Shown here piece by piece: positions 1 to 9,307 of a stretch of 64,000 nucleotides of DNA; within the stretch, counting starts at the first letter, position 1; each line of letters begins with the position of its first letter. The translations under genes and the position numbers were made by a program. The DNA is taken from assembly GCF_900115265.1 (NCBI RefSeq), contig NZ_FOVU01000001.1, forward strand, positions 124,001 through 188,000, written 5' to 3'. The notes below the pieces were generated by a model, which was not told the origin of the DNA, ran no database searches, and worked only from the letters and a program-made list of their open reading frames with translations. Source of the DNA: Bradyrhizobium sp. Ghvi. GTDB lineage: Bacteria > Pseudomonadota > Alphaproteobacteria > Rhizobiales > Xanthobacteraceae.

Positions 1-243
1 TCGCCTCGAGAGTGCGAACGGCGCACCCACGATGCAAACTGTCCGGTGTGGTGATCGTTTAGGGATTCCGCGGCGCTTTCACGGAATTGCGCTCCTCATA
101 TGTGGCACCGCGCGAAAGCGCGTCGCATTCACAAGGACCGCTCAAGTCTGAAAATGGACTACATTTGGTATGTGGGAAGCTCGACCTTCCCCATGCATTT
201 GTTGCCCGGCGGCGTTAGACTGGGTTATTCGCCGAGTGAGCCC
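1..243. other. Non-coding lead-in upstream of mutL
   Basis: No supported gene is seen here. An in-frame extension of mutL to position 100 is open, but its translation does not look like any MutL N-terminus. This stretch is therefore treated as 5' non-coding sequence, probably holding the mutL promoter. No clear -35/-10 pair is visible. Confidence 0.5.
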
Positions 244-2058
244 ATGCCCGTCCGCCAACTTCCCGAACAGATCGTTAATCGCATCGCCGCCGGCGAGGTG
301 GTCGAGCGTCCGGCGAGCGTCGTCAAGGAACTCGTCGAGAACGCGATCGATGCCGGCGCGAGCCGGATCGACGTCTTCACCGATGGCGGCGGCAGGCGGC
401 GGATCGGCATCACCGACGACGGCAGCGGCATGACCGCGAAGGATCTCGCGCTCGCGGTCGAGCGCCATGCAACCTCAAAGCTCGACGACGAGGATTTGCT
501 CCAGATCCGCACCCTCGGGTTCCGTGGCGAGGCGCTGCCCTCGATCGGCTCCGTTGCGCGGCTGTCGATCACCACGCGTCATGCCAGCGAGCCGCACGCC
601 TGGGCCCTCACTGTCGAGGGCGGCGAGAAGTCCGAGATCATGCCGGCGGCGCTGGCACATGGCACCCGTGTCGAGGTCAACGATCTCTTCTATGCAACGC
701 CGGCGCGGCTGAAGTTTTTGAAGACCGACCGCACGGAAGCCGAAGCGATCCGCGAGGTGGTGCGGCGCCTCGCGATGGCGCGGCCCGACATCGCCTTCAC
801 CCTTGCGGGAGAGGAGCGCGCACCGGTCACCTGGGCCGCGGCGCTGCCCGGCGCGGCCGGACGCCTGACGCGGCTCGGAGACATCCTCGGTGCGGAGTTC
901 CGCAGCCATGCCTTCGAGGTTCATGCCGAACGCGACGGCGTGGTCGTCGCCGGCTACGCCGCCGCGCCGGCGCTGACCAAGGCCAACGCGCTCGGGCAGT
1001 ATCTCTTCGTCAATGGTCGACCCGTCCGCGACAAGCTGATCTTGGGCGCGGTACGCGGGGCCTATGCCGACTATCTGCCCCGCGATCGGCATCCGGTGCT
1101 GGCGCTGTTCGTCACGCTCGATCCGCGCGAAGTCGATGCCAACGTGCATCCGGCCAAGACCGAGGTCCGCTTCCGCAACGCTGGCCTCGTCCGCGCGCTG
1201 ATCGTGCACGGACTGAAGGAAGGTCTTGCGCGCGAGGGCCGCCGCACCGCCGCCAACAGCGGCGAGAGCGCGTTGTCCTCATTCCGCCCCGCCTTCAGCC
1301 CGCCGCGTCCGGCGAGCTGGGACTGGCGCGCTTCGCCAGCCGCCCCGGTCGCACCGATGCCGTCGTTCGAAGGCTCCGCCGCGCCCGCCTTCGCCGAGCG
1401 CGCGCAGGCCGCGTTCGATGTCGGCGCGCCGAGCGCCGACGTGCGGATCGAAACACAGTTGGTGGCCGATCTCGTCGACCGCCCGCTCGGCGCGGCGCGC
1501 ACGCAGATCCACGAGACCTACATCGTCTCGCAGACCCGCGACGGCCTCATCATCGTCGACCAGCACGCCGCGCATGAGCGCATCGTTTATGAGCGCCTGA
1601 AGGCCTCGCTGGCCGACAATGGCGTGCAGCGGCAGATCCTCTTGATCCCCGAGATCGTCGAAATGGACGAGGCTACGGTGGAGCGCCTGCTCGATCGCAG
1701 CGAGGAGCTCGCCTCATTCGGCCTCGCCATCGAATCCTTCGGTCCCGGCGCGGTCGCGGTACGTGAGACGCCGTCGCTGCTGGGCAAGACCAATGCAGGC
1801 GGCCTGCTCCGCGATCTCTCCGAGCACATGGCCGAATGGGACGAGGCGCTTCCGCTCGAGCGTCGCCTGATGCATGTCGCCGCCACCATGGCCTGCCACG
1901 GCTCCGTGCGCGCCGGCCGCAGGCTGCGGCCGGAGGAGATGAATGCGCTCCTCCGCGAGATGGAGGAGACGCCGAACTCCGGCCAATGCAATCACGGCCG
2001 GCCGACCTATGTCGAGTTGAAGCTGAGCGACGTCGAGAAGCTGTTCGGGCGACGGTGA
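244..2058 (+). CDS. mutL: DNA mismatch repair protein MutL
   Basis: MutL is the GHKL-ATPase matchmaker of methyl-independent mismatch repair; it couples MutS mismatch recognition to downstream nicking and excision. The start at 244 was chosen because the protein then opens with the family motif VRQLPEQIVNRIAAGEV, carrying the ATP-binding Asn/Glu region. DAGAS, DDGSGM and GFRGEAL follow in the first 110 residues. The N-terminal transducer region carries VNGRPVRD and DVNVHPAKTEVRF. A Pro/Ala-rich linker (about residues 340-400) leads to the C-terminal dimerisation domain, with QIHETYIVSQ, VDQHAAHERI and a CHGSVRAG segment. The length of 604 aa is normal. It is convergent with rsmD, separated by a palindromic repeat. 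Confidence 0.97.
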   Translation: MPVRQLPEQIVNRIAAGEVVERPASVVKELVENAIDAGASRIDVFTDGGGRRRIGITDDGSGMTAKDLALAVERHATSKLDDEDLLQIRTLGFRGEALPSIGSVARLSITTRHASEPHAWALTVEGGEKSEIMPAALAHGTRVEVNDLFYATPARLKFLKTDRTEAEAIREVVRRLAMARPDIAFTLAGEERAPVTWAAALPGAAGRLTRLGDILGAEFRSHAFEVHAERDGVVVAGYAAAPALTKANALGQYLFVNGRPVRDKLILGAVRGAYADYLPRDRHPVLALFVTLDPREVDANVHPAKTEVRFRNAGLVRALIVHGLKEGLAREGRRTAANSGESALSSFRPAFSPPRPASWDWRASPAAPVAPMPSFEGSAAPAFAERAQAAFDVGAPSADVRIETQLVADLVDRPLGAARTQIHETYIVSQTRDGLIIVDQHAAHERIVYERLKASLADNGVQRQILLIPEIVEMDEATVERLLDRSEELASFGLAIESFGPGAVAVRETPSLLGKTNAGGLLRDLSEHMAEWDEALPLERRLMHVAATMACHGSVRAGRRLRPEEMNALLREMEETPNSGQCNHGRPTYVELKLSDVEKLFGRR

Positions 2059-2065
2059 CGGTGTC

Positions 2066-2156
2066 GTAGGGTGGATTAGCCGAAGGCGCAATCCACCACT
2101 TCTGTTCTCCGCTGAGACGATCAGTGGCGGATTACGCTGCGCTAATCCGCCCTACG
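2066..2156. repeat. REP-like palindrome between mutL and rsmD
   Basis: An imperfect long inverted repeat. The left arm begins GTAGGGTGGATTAGC and the right arm ends GCTAATCCGCCCTAC. It lies between two convergent genes. The right arm reaches into rsmD, so the last codons and the stop of rsmD are repeat-derived. This type of repeat, with 'aatccgcc' arms, is widespread between rhizobial genes; that statement is from general knowledge. Confidence 0.75.
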
Positions 2157-2699
2157 CAAAAACACGAACTCCGTATCGTCATACGCCCGCCGCTCCAATT
2201 CCTCATATCCTTCCGGCGTCGCGAATTGCGCAGCCTTCGCTTCTTCCACGACGAGCAGCGCACCCGGCGTCAGCCAGCCGCCGTCGCGCAAGGACGCGAG
2301 CGCCTTCTCCGCAAAACCCTTGCCATAGGGCGGATCGAGGAACACCAGCGAGAACGCCTCGACCGGATGCGCGGGCCCGAGATCGGTCGCGTCGCGGCGA
2401 TAGACTTTCGTGACGCCCCCGAGGCCGAGCGACTCGACATTGTTACGCAGCAGCGCTCGCGCCTCTGCGCCGTTGTCGACGAACAGCGTGAACTTCGCGC
2501 CACGCGAGGATGCCTCGATGCCGAGCGCACCGGTGCCGGCGAAGAGATCGAGCACGCGCGCATCCGGAATCGGATTATCGTAGGCGTGCACGAGAATGTT
2601 GAACACGGACTCGCGCAGGCGATCCGCGGTGGGACGGATGTCGCGCGAAGACGGTGAGGCGAGGTTGCGCCCCTTCAGGCGGCCGCCGACGACACGCAA
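2142..2699 (-). CDS. rsmD: 16S rRNA (guanine966-N2)-methyltransferase RsmD
   Basis: SAM-dependent methyltransferase that modifies G966 of 16S rRNA during small-subunit assembly. The 185-aa protein opens MRVVGGRLKGR and has RPTADRLRESVFNIL, typical of RsmD. The SAM-binding segment is VLDLFAGTGALGIEA (about residues 48-62) and the catalytic motif is FLDPPYGKG (about 117-125). Its stop lies only 2 bp from a palindromic repeat arm. It directly follows the pseudouridine synthase on the same strand with a 1-bp gap, so the two are probably co-transcribed. Confidence 0.96.
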   Translation of the reverse strand: MRVVGGRLKGRNLASPSSRDIRPTADRLRESVFNILVHAYDNPIPDARVLDLFAGTGALGIEASSRGAKFTLFVDNGAEARALLRNNVESLGLGGVTKVYRRDATDLGPAHPVEAFSLVFLDPPYGKGFAEKALASLRDGGWLTPGALLVVEEAKAAQFATPEGYEELERRAYDDTEFVFLRRAD

Positions 2700-2700
2700 C

Positions 2701-4611
2701 TCAGTCCTCCCGCGGCGTCAGGTCGCGCTTGCCGTGATAGCCGCGCTTGGGACGGCGCGGCGGGCCGTAGCCGTTGGCCTCTTCCTCGTTGCGTTCGCGC
2801 GCCTCGTCGCTGCCGGTGCGCTGCACCAGCACGCGGCGACCCTTGCGGTCGGCGATCACCGCGCGCTTGGAGGTCTTCTCGCCCTCGCCCGACGATGACT
2901 TCTTCGGCACGTCGAACTGTGCGCCCGATTTCTCGATGACCTTGTCGCCGAGCTGCTCGCGCAGCACGCGCGCGCGGATCTCCTCGACCTGGCCTTCGGG
3001 GATCTCGCCGAGCTGGAACGGACCGTAGGAGACGCGGATCAGGCGGTTCACCTCGAGCCCGAGATGGGCGCAGACGTTGCGCACTTCGCGGTTCTTGCCT
3101 TCGCGGATCGCGAACACCAGCCAGACATTGGCGCCCTGGTCGCGCTCGAGCGTCGCCTCGATCGGCCCGTATTTCACGCCCTCGACTTCGATGCCGTTCT
3201 TGAGCTGGTCGAGCTGCGCCTGGGTGATGTCACCATGGGCACGGACGCGGTAGCGACGCAGCCAGCCGGTGTCCGGCAGCTCGAGCGTGCGCGCGAGGCC
3301 GCCATCGTTGGTGAGCAGCAAGAGGCCCTCGGTGTTGAAGTCGAGCCGGCCGACGCTGATCAGGCGCGGCAGGCCTTCGGGCAGATTGTCGAACACGGTC
3401 GGACGCCCTTCGGGATCGTCATGCGTCGTCATCAGCCCGCGCGGCTTGTGATAGAGGAACAGCCGCGTGCGCTCGCGCTCAGGCAACGGCTTGCCGTCGA
3501 CCAGAACGACGTCGTTCTTGGTGATGTCGAGTGCCGGCGAGTTGATGACGCGGCCGTTGACCGTGACGCGCCCCTGCGTGACCATCTCCTCGGCATCGCG
3601 GCGCGAGGCCAGACCCGCGCGCGCCAGCGCCTTGGCGATGCGCTCGCCGGCCTTCTTCGGCTTCGGCGCTTCCTCGCGGCGCGGCCGCCCCTCGAAATCA
3701 CGCTCGCGCGCGCGATAGGCACCGCGGCCACCGAAGGCCGGACGCTTCTCGAAGATGCGGCTGTCGTCCTCGTTGTCGCGGCGCGGGCGGTCGCGGAAGC
3801 GGCCTTCGCTGCGCGGATGCTCCTGCCAGTCCATGCGGCCTTCCGGCCGCTCGCGCGGACGATCGAATTTCGGCCGGTCGCGGAATGGACGATCGCCGGA
3901 GGCGCGATCATCGCGCGAGCGCGAGAACCGCGGACGGTCCTCGCCGCGGCCGGCGTCGCGACGGTCATCGCGCTGACGCCACGGCTTCTCCTCGCTGCGA
4001 TCGCGGCCACCGAAATCCTTGTCGAAGCTCTTGCGCGGACGGTCGCTGCGGGGGCGATCGTCGCGCTTCTGCCACGGCTCGGAATCGCCGCGCTCACCAC
4101 GGTCGCGCGAAAACTTCCGCTCGCCCTCGAACTTGCGCTCGGGACGGTCGCCGCGCGGCCGCTTGTCGCCGAACTTCTTGTCGCCGAAGCGTCCGGCGGG
4201 ACGGGCATCGTCGCGATCCCGGCGCGGCGGACGGTCGTCGCGGCCATAGGACGGGCGATCACCGCGCGGCTTGAACGAGCGCTCCTCGCCATCGCGCGAT
4301 CCGCGCTTCGAGAACGGCCGGTCGCCGCGCGGCTTGAAGCTTCGCTCGCCCCGGCCCTCGCCACCGCGCTCGTCGCGCTTGAAGCGGGGACGGTCGGAGA
4401 AATCGCGGCGCGGTGCATCGTCGTCCTCGCGGCGGCGGAAGGGACGGCTATCGCGATCACCGCGCGGCGGGCGGCTGTCGCGGTCGCCTTTGCCCTCGAA
4501 GCCGCGCTTGGCGAACTTCTTGTCGGGGCCGCGGGGCTTGCCGCTGCGGCCGCCTTTGGCCGGGCCTCGCCGGCCGCGGGAATCGTTGTCTTTGTCGCTG
4601 TCGCGAGGCAT
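2701..4611 (-). CDS. RluB/RsuA-family 23S rRNA pseudouridine synthase with a very long disordered N-terminus
   Basis: Catalyses uridine-to-pseudouridine isomerisation in rRNA; RluB acts on U2605 of 23S rRNA. The conserved part starts near residue 316 with an S4 RNA-binding domain (KALARAGLASRRDAEEMV). The catalytic core follows with the signature GRLDFNTEGLLLLTNDGG; catalytic Asp is residue 424. About 310 N-terminal residues are almost wholly R/D/G/K/E/P/F repeats (RDRPKFDRPR-like), and a basic tail follows the catalytic domain. RluB enzymes are usually about 250-300 aa, so more than half of this 636-aa protein is extension. Start at 4611 (MPRDSDKDN) is preferred over the upstream Met at 4623. 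The strand-opposite long reading frames across this repeat are compositional shadows. Confidence 0.9.
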   Translation of the reverse strand: MPRDSDKDNDSRGRRGPAKGGRSGKPRGPDKKFAKRGFEGKGDRDSRPPRGDRDSRPFRRREDDDAPRRDFSDRPRFKRDERGGEGRGERSFKPRGDRPFSKRGSRDGEERSFKPRGDRPSYGRDDRPPRRDRDDARPAGRFGDKKFGDKRPRGDRPERKFEGERKFSRDRGERGDSEPWQKRDDRPRSDRPRKSFDKDFGGRDRSEEKPWRQRDDRRDAGRGEDRPRFSRSRDDRASGDRPFRDRPKFDRPRERPEGRMDWQEHPRSEGRFRDRPRRDNEDDSRIFEKRPAFGGRGAYRARERDFEGRPRREEAPKPKKAGERIAKALARAGLASRRDAEEMVTQGRVTVNGRVINSPALDITKNDVVLVDGKPLPERERTRLFLYHKPRGLMTTHDDPEGRPTVFDNLPEGLPRLISVGRLDFNTEGLLLLTNDGGLARTLELPDTGWLRRYRVRAHGDITQAQLDQLKNGIEVEGVKYGPIEATLERDQGANVWLVFAIREGKNREVRNVCAHLGLEVNRLIRVSYGPFQLGEIPEGQVEEIRARVLREQLGDKVIEKSGAQFDVPKKSSSGEGEKTSKRAVIADRKGRRVLVQRTGSDEARERNEEEANGYGPPRRPKRGYHGKRDLTPRED

Positions 4612-4731
4612 GAATAATCTCACCTACGGGGGAGGCCAGACGCATTGTGCGCGCTCGTTCCGAGCCGCATGCTCAGGCAAATCAGGTTAAGCACTTCTGC
4701 TGAAGGCGCAGCTACTAGCAGGTTTCTTCGG

Positions 4732-5190
4732 ATGATACGAGGCTTGAAAGCCCCCTCTTTCATGGATTTGGCGCTGAAAACGGCCGAAAACGCCGGAAAA
4801 TCGGGCGAAGTCCCGATCGGATGCGTCATCGTCCGCAATTACGAGGTCATCGCCACCGCCGCCAACCGGACGCTGACGGATTACGACCCCACGGGCCATG
4901 CCGAGATCGTCGCGCTGCGCGAGGCGGCGAAGAAGATCGGCAGCGAGCGCCTGGTCGACTGCGACCTCTACGTGACGCTGGAGCCCTGCACCATGTGTGC
5001 GGGCGCGATCTCCTTTGCAAGGGTCCGCCGGCTCTATTACGGCGCCGCCGACCCCAAGGGTGGCGCGGTGGAATCGGGCGTGCGGTTCTTTGCCTCGCCC
5101 ACCTGCCACCACGCCCCCGACGTCTATTCCGGCGTCGGCGAGAGCGAGGCGGCGCGGCTGCTCAAGGAGTTCTTTCGCGAGCGGCGCTAG
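4732..5190 (+). CDS. tadA: tRNA-specific adenosine deaminase TadA
   Basis: Zinc enzyme that converts adenosine 34 to inosine in the anticodon of tRNA-Arg(ACG). The CDA-fold motifs are present: HAE at about residue 56 ([12 protein letters not shown]), with the Glu as proton shuttle, and PCTMC (Cys86 and Cys89) as zinc ligands. The start is uncertain: 4732 ([10 protein letters not shown]) gives 152 aa and 4762 (MDLALKTAE) gives 142 aa, both within family range. It is divergent from the pseudouridine synthase gene. Its stop codon overlaps the convergent hydrolase stop by 4 bp. Confidence 0.95.
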   Translation: MIRGLKAPSFMDLALKTAENAGKSGEVPIGCVIVRNYEVIATAANRTLTDYDPTGHAEIVALREAAKKIGSERLVDCDLYVTLEPCTMCAGAISFARVRRLYYGAADPKGGAVESGVRFFASPTCHHAPDVYSGVGESEAARLLKEFFRERR

Positions 5191-6092
5191 GAGCCGGCGA
5201 AGAACGACAGCAGCGCCCGGGCCGTCACCTCGGGGTTCTCCTCGGTGAGGAAGTGGCCGGAATCGACAGGCATGCCGTCGACATGGGTCGCCCATTGCTT
5301 CCAGACGTCGAGCGGTGTCGCGGCGGCCTGCGCCACGCCGGCGCCGCCCCACAGCGCCAGCATCGGCACCGTGATCTTCTTGCCGGAGTCGAAATCGGCC
5401 TTGTCGAGGTCGTAGTCGATATAGGCGCCGGCGCGGTAGTCCTCGCACATCGCATGCACGCGCGCGGGATCGCGGAACGGGGCGATGTAGTGCGCGAGCG
5501 CGCGGGGGTCGATCGCGTCGAGCGTTCGCGACTTGGTCTGGCTCGCCATCTTGAAGCGCAGGAAGAATTCGCCTTGGCCCGAGATCAGCGTCTCCGGCAG
5601 CGGCGCGGGCTGGGCCAGGAACGTCCAGTGATAGATCTTCAGCGCGTAGGCGCGGTTCATCCGCTCCCAGTAATTATAGGTCGGCAGGACATCGAGCACG
5701 GCGAGCTTCGACAGCCGGCCGGGATGATCGAGCGCAAGGCGATACGACACGCGGCCGCCGCGGTCGTGGCCGGCGAGGGCGAAGTGGACGTGGCCGAGCC
5801 GCTCCATCATCTCGACCATGGCCTTGGCCATCGCGCGCTTGGAGTAGGGCATGTGCAGCGCATCGCTCTCGGGCATGTCGGACCAGCCATAGCCCGGCAG
5901 GTCGGCGATGATCAGCGTGAACTGGTCGGCAAGCTCGGGCGCGACGCGGTGCCACATCACATGCGTCTCGGAGAAGCCGTGCAGCAGGAGCAGCGGCGGA
6001 CCGTTGCCGCCCACGCGGGCGAAGATGCGGCCGAAAGAGGTGTTGATCCATTCGGAGGCGAAGCCGGGATAGAGGTCGGCGAGATCGGACAT
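5187..6092 (-). CDS. Alpha/beta hydrolase, probable fluoroacetate dehalogenase
   Basis: Probable haloacid-cleaving hydrolase (EC 3.8.1.3 family). The 301-aa sequence can be placed position by position on Rhodopseudomonas palustris fluoroacetate dehalogenase RPA1163, as recalled. It has nucleophile Asp110 in GHDRGG, carboxylate-binding Arg111 and Arg114, acid Asp134, Lys152, the fluoride-pocket residues His155, Trp156 and Tyr219, and base His280 in DSGHFL. Phe40 is also kept in HGF. One difference from my recollection of RPA1163 is Gln at 185, where that enzyme has Trp. The gene is convergent with tadA (4-bp stop overlap) and downstream of purD. Function on defluorination is inferred from the active site, and the natural substrate may be another 2-haloacid. 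Confidence 0.85.
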   Translation of the reverse strand: MSDLADLYPGFASEWINTSFGRIFARVGGNGPPLLLLHGFSETHVMWHRVAPELADQFTLIIADLPGYGWSDMPESDALHMPYSKRAMAKAMVEMMERLGHVHFALAGHDRGGRVSYRLALDHPGRLSKLAVLDVLPTYNYWERMNRAYALKIYHWTFLAQPAPLPETLISGQGEFFLRFKMASQTKSRTLDAIDPRALAHYIAPFRDPARVHAMCEDYRAGAYIDYDLDKADFDSGKKITVPMLALWGGAGVAQAAATPLDVWKQWATHVDGMPVDSGHFLTEENPEVTARALLSFFAGS

Positions 6093-6145
6093 CTTGTTGC
6101 ATCCTTGGGTGAGGTCAGTCCGGGGCCTGCTCCCGACAAAAAGTC

Positions 6146-6168
6146 GAAAACAACCCCATGCACAGTAG
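6146..6168. repeat. 23-nt dispersed repeat, copy 1
   Basis: A 23-base string beginning GAAAACAACC and ending GCACAGTAG is identical to one at 58446-58468. Here it sits between purD and the start of the dehalogenase-like gene, about 55 bp upstream of that gene's start codon and in the opposite reading sense. Confidence 0.8.
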
Positions 6169-6300
6169 CGGTATTATCAGCGGGGCGGCTAAGCCCGTCT
6201 GCTGATTGCGCATTTCTGGAATGTGGATGTGGCGGCGCGGTGACGGAAGTGTCGAGATTCCGGATCGCCGCGCGTTGTGCGCCGTCCGGAATGACAGGGG

Positions 6301-7584
6301 CTAGCCCCTCGCCTTCTCCGCCTCGACCGCCTGCCAGCCGATGTCGCGCCGGCAAAAACCCTCCGGCCAGTTGATGCGGTCGACCGCCTGATAGGCGCGC
6401 GCCTGCGCCTCCGTCACATCAGCCCCCAGCGCGCAGACATTGAGCACGCGGCCGCCATTGGCGAGGATGGCGCCGTCCTTCGCAGTCGTGCCCGCGTGGA
6501 AGATCTCGACGCCGTCGACCTTGGCCGCGTCATCGAGCCCCTCGATCTCAGTGCCCTTCTGATAATCGCCGGGATAGCCCTTGGCCGCCATCACCACCGT
6601 GAGCGCGGATTCCGGATACCAGCGCAGATCAAAATTCTTCAGCTGGCCGTCAACCGAGGCCAGGAACGCCGGCACGATGTCGCTCATCATGCGCAGCATC
6701 AGCACCTGGCATTCGGGGTCGCCGAAGCGGACGTTGAATTCGAACAGCTTTGGGCCCTGCGTCGTCAGCATGATGCCGGCATAGAGCACGCCGCGGAACG
6801 GGGTGCCGCGCTGCTTCATGCCTGCGACCGTCGGCAGGATGATCTTGGCCATGATCGCGTCGTGGATGGCAGGCGTCACCAGCGGCGTCGGCGAATAGGC
6901 GCCCATGCCGCCGGTGTTGGGGCCGACGTCGTGGTCGAACACGCGCTTGTGGTCCTGGGCGGAGGCGAGCGGGATGGCTGTTACGCCGTCGCAGAGCGCG
7001 AAGAAGCTGATCTCGCGGCCCGGCAGGAACTCCTCGATCACGGCCTCCGCGCCGGCCTCGCCGAAGACACCCTCGAACATCATGGCGATGGCGTCCTCCG
7101 CCTCGCGCACTGACTTCGCGACGACGACGCCCTTGCCGGCGGCGAGGCCATCGGCCTTCACCACGATCGGTGCGCCCTGGCTGTGCACGTAAGCGAGCGC
7201 ATCCTTGGCGTTGGTGAAGCGCTGGTAGGCGCCCGTGGGAATGCCGAACTCGGTGCACAGCGCCTTGGTAAAACCCTTGGAGCTCTCGAGCTGCGCCGCC
7301 GCCTTGCTCGGCCCGAACGCCTTGATGCCGGCGGCGCTGAGGTCATCGACGATGCCGGCCGCCAGCGGCGTCTCCGGGCCGACCACGACCAGCTCGACCG
7401 CATTGGCCTTGCAGAACGCGATCACCGCGGCATGGTCGGCGACATCGAGCGCCACGCATTCCGCCTCCCGCGCGATGCCGGCATTGCCGGGCGCGCACCA
7501 GAATTTGGTCACCAGGGGACTGGCTGCGATCTTCCACGCCAGAGCATGTTCGCGGCCGCCGGAACCAAGCAGGAGAATGTGCAT
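6301..7584 (-). CDS. purD: Phosphoribosylamine-glycine ligase PurD (GARS)
   Basis: Second step of purine synthesis: ATP-dependent joining of glycine to phosphoribosylamine. Start at 7584 gives the canonical [18 protein letters not shown] nucleotide-fold opening. The ATP-grasp part carries [32 protein letters not shown] and the metal/glycine region [15 protein letters not shown]. The C-terminal part has [11 protein letters not shown] and LNVCALG. At 427 aa the length is typical. An open extension to 7725 is out of keeping with the family. The accessory island begins just upstream, about 200 bp beyond this start. Confidence 0.97.
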   Translation of the reverse strand: MHILLLGSGGREHALAWKIAASPLVTKFWCAPGNAGIAREAECVALDVADHAAVIAFCKANAVELVVVGPETPLAAGIVDDLSAAGIKAFGPSKAAAQLESSKGFTKALCTEFGIPTGAYQRFTNAKDALAYVHSQGAPIVVKADGLAAGKGVVVAKSVREAEDAIAMMFEGVFGEAGAEAVIEEFLPGREISFFALCDGVTAIPLASAQDHKRVFDHDVGPNTGGMGAYSPTPLVTPAIHDAIMAKIILPTVAGMKQRGTPFRGVLYAGIMLTTQGPKLFEFNVRFGDPECQVLMLRMMSDIVPAFLASVDGQLKNFDLRWYPESALTVVMAAKGYPGDYQKGTEIEGLDDAAKVDGVEIFHAGTTAKDGAILANGGRVLNVCALGADVTEAQARAYQAVDRINWPEGFCRRDIGWQAVEAEKARG

Positions 7585-7689
7585 CGAAGGCTCGGAAAAT
7601 GAGGGGTTTTGCTGGCGCCGGAGGTCGCACGAATCGGGGTGGGGCTCAAGGGGGTGGGGCCGACACTCCCCCGGCATTCGGTGGCGGCG

Positions 7690-7735
7690 CAGCTTCTCTT
7701 CTCCTCTTGCGGGAGAGGGTGGCACCGGATGTCCT
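7690..7735. repeat. Partial GC-rich repeat at the island edge
   Basis: Contains CTCTTCTCCTCTTGCGGGAG, closely similar to one arm of the larger repeat at 13325-13490. It lies between purD and the first gene of the accessory island. Confidence 0.5.
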
Positions 7736-7788
7736 CGCGGCGGGAATTATAAACTCGACAAGTAACGCGCGACGCTATCTTTGATTGC

Positions 7789-8337
7789 ATGACGCGGGAT
7801 CAGCTATCAACGTTGTATACATCACTTGCTGTCGGCGCGCTCGCTGGGTTTGTGGCCCTAGCTACAACAGCACTCACCCTGCTCTTCGGTGGTAGAGCCG
7901 CAGCACGAGTGGCTGGTGATCTGAGCCGAGCGGTCAAAATTTCCGAGTTTTCGGGTGAAGTGGATAGAGGAGCTACGATCTGAGATCGCCAATTTTGTGG
8001 GCGCAGCGCACCGCTGGATCAGACTGTACGAAGAATTCAACGCTTTACCCGACCAAGCCTCGAAGGCGAAATTTGAAAAGGAGCAGGTGCGCCCAGTACA
8101 AAATGAGGCGTATGTTATCCTCTATCGAATAAGGATGCGAATAAACCCACGCGATACTAGCCCAACAAAGAATGAGGATGACAGCTCCTGCAGGCACTTC
8201 TCAATTTGCTGGACCCCGGTCAGTTCCCCGAGGGAGAATTTTCTTGGATAACGTCGGCGGATGAGACGATTGAACTGGCAAGAAAGATTCTTAAGAGAGA
8301 ATGGGAAGAAACTAAGGAACCTAAAGCCAAACGTTAG
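7789..8337 (+). pseudogene. Frameshifted small membrane-anchored protein (unknown family)
   Basis: A single coding message of about 180 codons is split over two frames. Frame 1 from ATG 7789 gives one N-terminal membrane helix (SLAVGALAGFVALATTALTLLFGG) and ends KISEF. A one-base gain in the T4 run at 7948-7951 moves the message to the next frame, which continues as RVKWIEELRSEI... AYVILYRIRMRINPRD. Near 8183 a one-base loss returns it to the first frame as LLQALLNLLDPGQFPEGEF... KILKREWEE, stopping at 8335-8337. The joined protein would be one membrane helix plus a helical cytoplasmic part. I recall similar unnamed bacterial proteins ('KISEFRQxWI...'). Either the gene is decayed or the indels are sequencing errors. 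Confidence 0.7.
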
Positions 8338-8410
8338 CATGGCCTTTCGTTGCTCGCGGCTCACTTCAGGGGGTGCAATCCAGCACTGTCACCGTAATCG
8401 CAAGCACTTA

Positions 8411-9301
8411 TCAGCCCACTTCTCGATGAGCATCGTACAGAAAGACGCCAAGCGCGATCGCGGCGTTGACACTCAACCGCGCTATATAAGGCGCGGGCTT
8501 CTCGGTGCCCGGGTGGTGGCCGTGACCGCTTCCGAGTTGCCCTCTTAGTTCCGCAAGCCCTTGGGTGATCGAAGCCAAGCCGCTTAAGGTTTGCTTGAGC
8601 GTGTCGCTTGTCCTTGCAGAAACCGACAGATCAAGCGCCTCCCGTACCGCCTTGACGAGTTGGGGCAATGTCTCCGACCCCGTTGGAGGCAGCTTACATG
8701 CGATCAGAATTCCCTTACAGATCGACTCGACGAATTCCTTTGCAGAACCGATAGCCAGGGCGGGGTCGCGCTCGATGGCTGTCTCCATCCGGGTAATCAG
8801 CCCAGCGATGTATTCCGAGGAGAGCTCGTTCGCCACTTTCCGAGCAATCGCGACCTGCGATATTCCCGCGTGCCGCAACCGCGCGGCGTAAATCGGCTTA
8901 CCCGATATGTAGGTACTGGGGCTAAGTTCATATCCGTCCCCGGCAAGATGGCGATTGAACACATCGAGAAGGTCCGCGATTTCCTTCTCATCCGAGCGCA
9001 CGACCGGATGAATCATTTCGCAAAGGAACGATAGCAGCAGTTCGTCCTTGCAATGCATCAGGTCGAGGCGGCCATCATCATAGACCCAATCATCAGGCCA
9101 ATCGACGAAGTGCTCCCGATGCATCCAGATATCGCCCATCATGTTGCTTTGGCGGTGATCGTGTGAAGGCAGGTCCTTCAGAGGAAAAATCCGGTCCAGA
9201 AAATCGGATTCACCAAGCCGGCCTGACCAGGCGGTATTGCGCACGCGCAATTCATCGAACAGGTTGCGCCGTGTAAGTTCGGAGATCATTTTATCGCTCA
9301 T
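8411..9301 (-). CDS. Abortive-infection protein, AbiJ N-terminal-type plus Abi_C domain
   Basis: Probable phage-defence or stress effector of 296 aa. The N-terminal part (about 5-140) has ITRRNLFDEL-like spacing, WSGRLGESDFL, GDIWMHRE, WPDDWVYDD, FLCEMIHPVVR and FNRHLAGDGYEL, which I recall as the AbiJ N-terminal domain 3 family. The C-terminal part (about 185-290) has SAKEFVESICKGIL, TLKQTLSGLASITQGLAELRGQLGSGHG and ARLSVNAAIALGVFL, the Abi_C family pattern. The gene follows the XRE regulator after 6 bp, so the two form a probable operon. There is no transmembrane segment. The molecular activity of these families is not settled, and none is claimed here. Confidence 0.85.
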   Translation of the reverse strand: MSDKMISELTRRNLFDELRVRNTAWSGRLGESDFLDRIFPLKDLPSHDHRQSNMMGDIWMHREHFVDWPDDWVYDDGRLDLMHCKDELLLSFLCEMIHPVVRSDEKEIADLLDVFNRHLAGDGYELSPSTYISGKPIYAARLRHAGISQVAIARKVANELSSEYIAGLITRMETAIERDPALAIGSAKEFVESICKGILIACKLPPTGSETLPQLVKAVREALDLSVSARTSDTLKQTLSGLASITQGLAELRGQLGSGHGHHPGTEKPAPYIARLSVNAAIALGVFLYDAHREVG

Positions 9302-9307
9302 GATTAC

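Noticed and set aside
3064..4617. 517-codon open frame opposite the pseudouridine synthase
   Set aside because: It is a shadow of the Arg/Asp/Gly-codon repeats; its product is low-complexity Ala/Leu/Ile with no recognisable domain.
8261..8548. Separate 95-codon gene at 8261
   Set aside because: Its sequence is a wrong-frame reading across the tail of the frameshifted gene and the opposite-strand Abi gene.
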